Origin: Clostridia bacterium UC5.1-1E11 | GTDB taxonomy: Bacteria; Bacillota; Clostridia; Oscillospirales; Acutalibacteraceae | Direction of reading: 5' to 3' | Length of the DNA: 64,000 bases | Assembly (NCBI GenBank): GCA_001305115.1 | Contig: BCAA01000005.1 | Coordinates: forward strand, 1-64,000 | Part shown: piece by piece, positions 63,585 through 64,000 of the stretch | How positions within the stretch are numbered: the stretch's first letter is position 1 | How the letters are laid out: each line of letters opens with the position of its first letter | Position numbers and translations under genes: made by a program | The notes under the pieces: generated by a model | What the model saw: only the letters and a program-made list of their open reading frames with translations | What the model was told of the DNA's origin: nothing | Database searches by the model: none

Positions 63585-64000
63585 ATGGCAGAATTAAAAT
63601 TCAATAAAAATGGCCGTCTCCTATTTACGAAGGAGATGAAAAAGGAATACACCATTCTGTGCCCGATGATGTTGCCCATTCATTTTGAATTATTTGTGGA
63701 CGTATTTCGGAGCTATGGCTATAAAGCAGAACTACTGACCACCAGCGGTCCCAACATCGTACAAGAAGGGCTCAAGTATGTGCATAATGATACCTGCTAT
63801 CCCGCTCTATTGGTCATTGGGCAGTTCATTGATGCGCTTAAAAGTGGAAAATACGATCTGGACCGCACAGCACTTATCATCACTCAGACTGGCGGCGGCT
63901 GCCGCGCCAGCAATTACATCCATCTGTTGCGCAAAGCCTTGCACAAGGCTGGGTTCGATCAGGTTCCGGTTATCTCCCTGAACCTATCCGGTTTGGAACA
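63585..64000 (+). CDS. 2-hydroxyacyl-CoA dehydratase-like protein (COG3581-like), truncated by the window end
   Basis: The first 138 codons are open to the last base. TILCPMMLPIHFELF, the NDTCYPALLVIGQF segment and TQTGGGCRASNY carry the Cys residues expected to ligate an iron-sulfur cluster. AAAGGAG lies 7 bases before the ATG and 23 bases after the activase stop, so the two genes are one operon. In many relatives the activase, COG3580 and COG3581 parts are one long polypeptide; here this part has its own start and ribosome binding site. Confidence 0.85.
   Translation, partial: MAELKFNKNGRLLFTKEMKKEYTILCPMMLPIHFELFVDVFRSYGYKAELLTTSGPNIVQEGLKYVHNDTCYPALLVIGQFIDALKSGKYDLDRTALIITQTGGGCRASNYIHLLRKALHKAGFDQVPVISLNLSGLE

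Noticed and set aside
1-64000. tRNA, rRNA, prophage or insertion sequences
   Set aside because: No conserved tRNA T-arm/anticodon pattern, rRNA segment, integrase or transposase was recognised by reading; a tRNA scan could not be run.

Overview
The window reads as chromosome of a Gram-positive, endospore-forming anaerobe of the Clostridia, most likely the Oscillospiraceae/Ruminococcaceae side. The evidence is a complete spoIIA operon (anti-sigma factor antagonist, anti-sigma factor, sigma-F), AGGAGG-type ribosome binding sites almost everywhere, sigma-A type TTGACA/TATAAT promoters, a PerR-rubrerythrin operon, flavodoxin, nitroreductase, a ferredoxin-type aldo/keto reductase, a stand-alone PduL and a 2-hydroxyacyl-CoA dehydratase activase. 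No rRNA, tRNA, CRISPR, phage or insertion sequence was found. The species is not identifiable from the sequence alone.

Layout. 0.2-7.4 kb: a homoserine O-acyltransferase (Glu111, so probably acetyl-CoA specific), a MerR regulator divergent from an ABC exporter/lipoprotein operon through a textbook 19-bp-spacer MerR promoter, an aldo/keto reductase, a flavodoxin and an acetyltransferase. 7.5-11.6 kb: a VanG/VanC-type D-Ala-D-Ser peptidoglycan locus (ligase, VanXY, a 64-codon ORF, and VanT split into membrane and racemase genes) with no VanR/VanS next to it. 11.7-14.6 kb: spoIIA operon and folC. 14.7-29.2 kb: housekeeping and transport (CPA-type antiporter, valS, Na/Pi cotransporter, polysaccharide deacetylase, nitroreductase, two flavoproteins, perR-rubrerythrin). 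29.4-37.5 kb: a surface-sugar cluster holding all five enzymes expected for UDP-ManNAc(3NAc)A, plus a glycosyltransferase and a divergent sugar aminotransferase. 37.7-41.5 kb: pdxST, pduL, an array of 142-bp tandem repeats and a type-4 uracil-DNA glycosylase. 41.7-46.7 kb: feoA-feoB-FeoB-associated protein with a metalloregulator-like operator, lactate dehydrogenase and an M29 aminopeptidase. 47-51.2 kb: fructose operon (fruR-fruK-fruA) and HPr. 51.5-55.8 kb: a zinc-ribbon membrane protein, galU, rpsF-ssb-rpsR and an amidohydrolase. 55.8-64 kb: an orphan structured region, a PASTA pseudokinase, a YebC protein, an aspartate carbamoyltransferase carrying a PyrI-type zinc domain, and the start of the dehydratase-activase operon, cut by the window edge.

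A major caveat is that about 19 single-base frame breaks lie in 17 genes. Nearly all are in short homopolymers and most are missing bases. Several restore invariant residues exactly when one base is added (MetA His235/Glu237, for example). They look like residual consensus errors of an error-prone read type, not gene decay, so broken genes are annotated here at full length with the break position.
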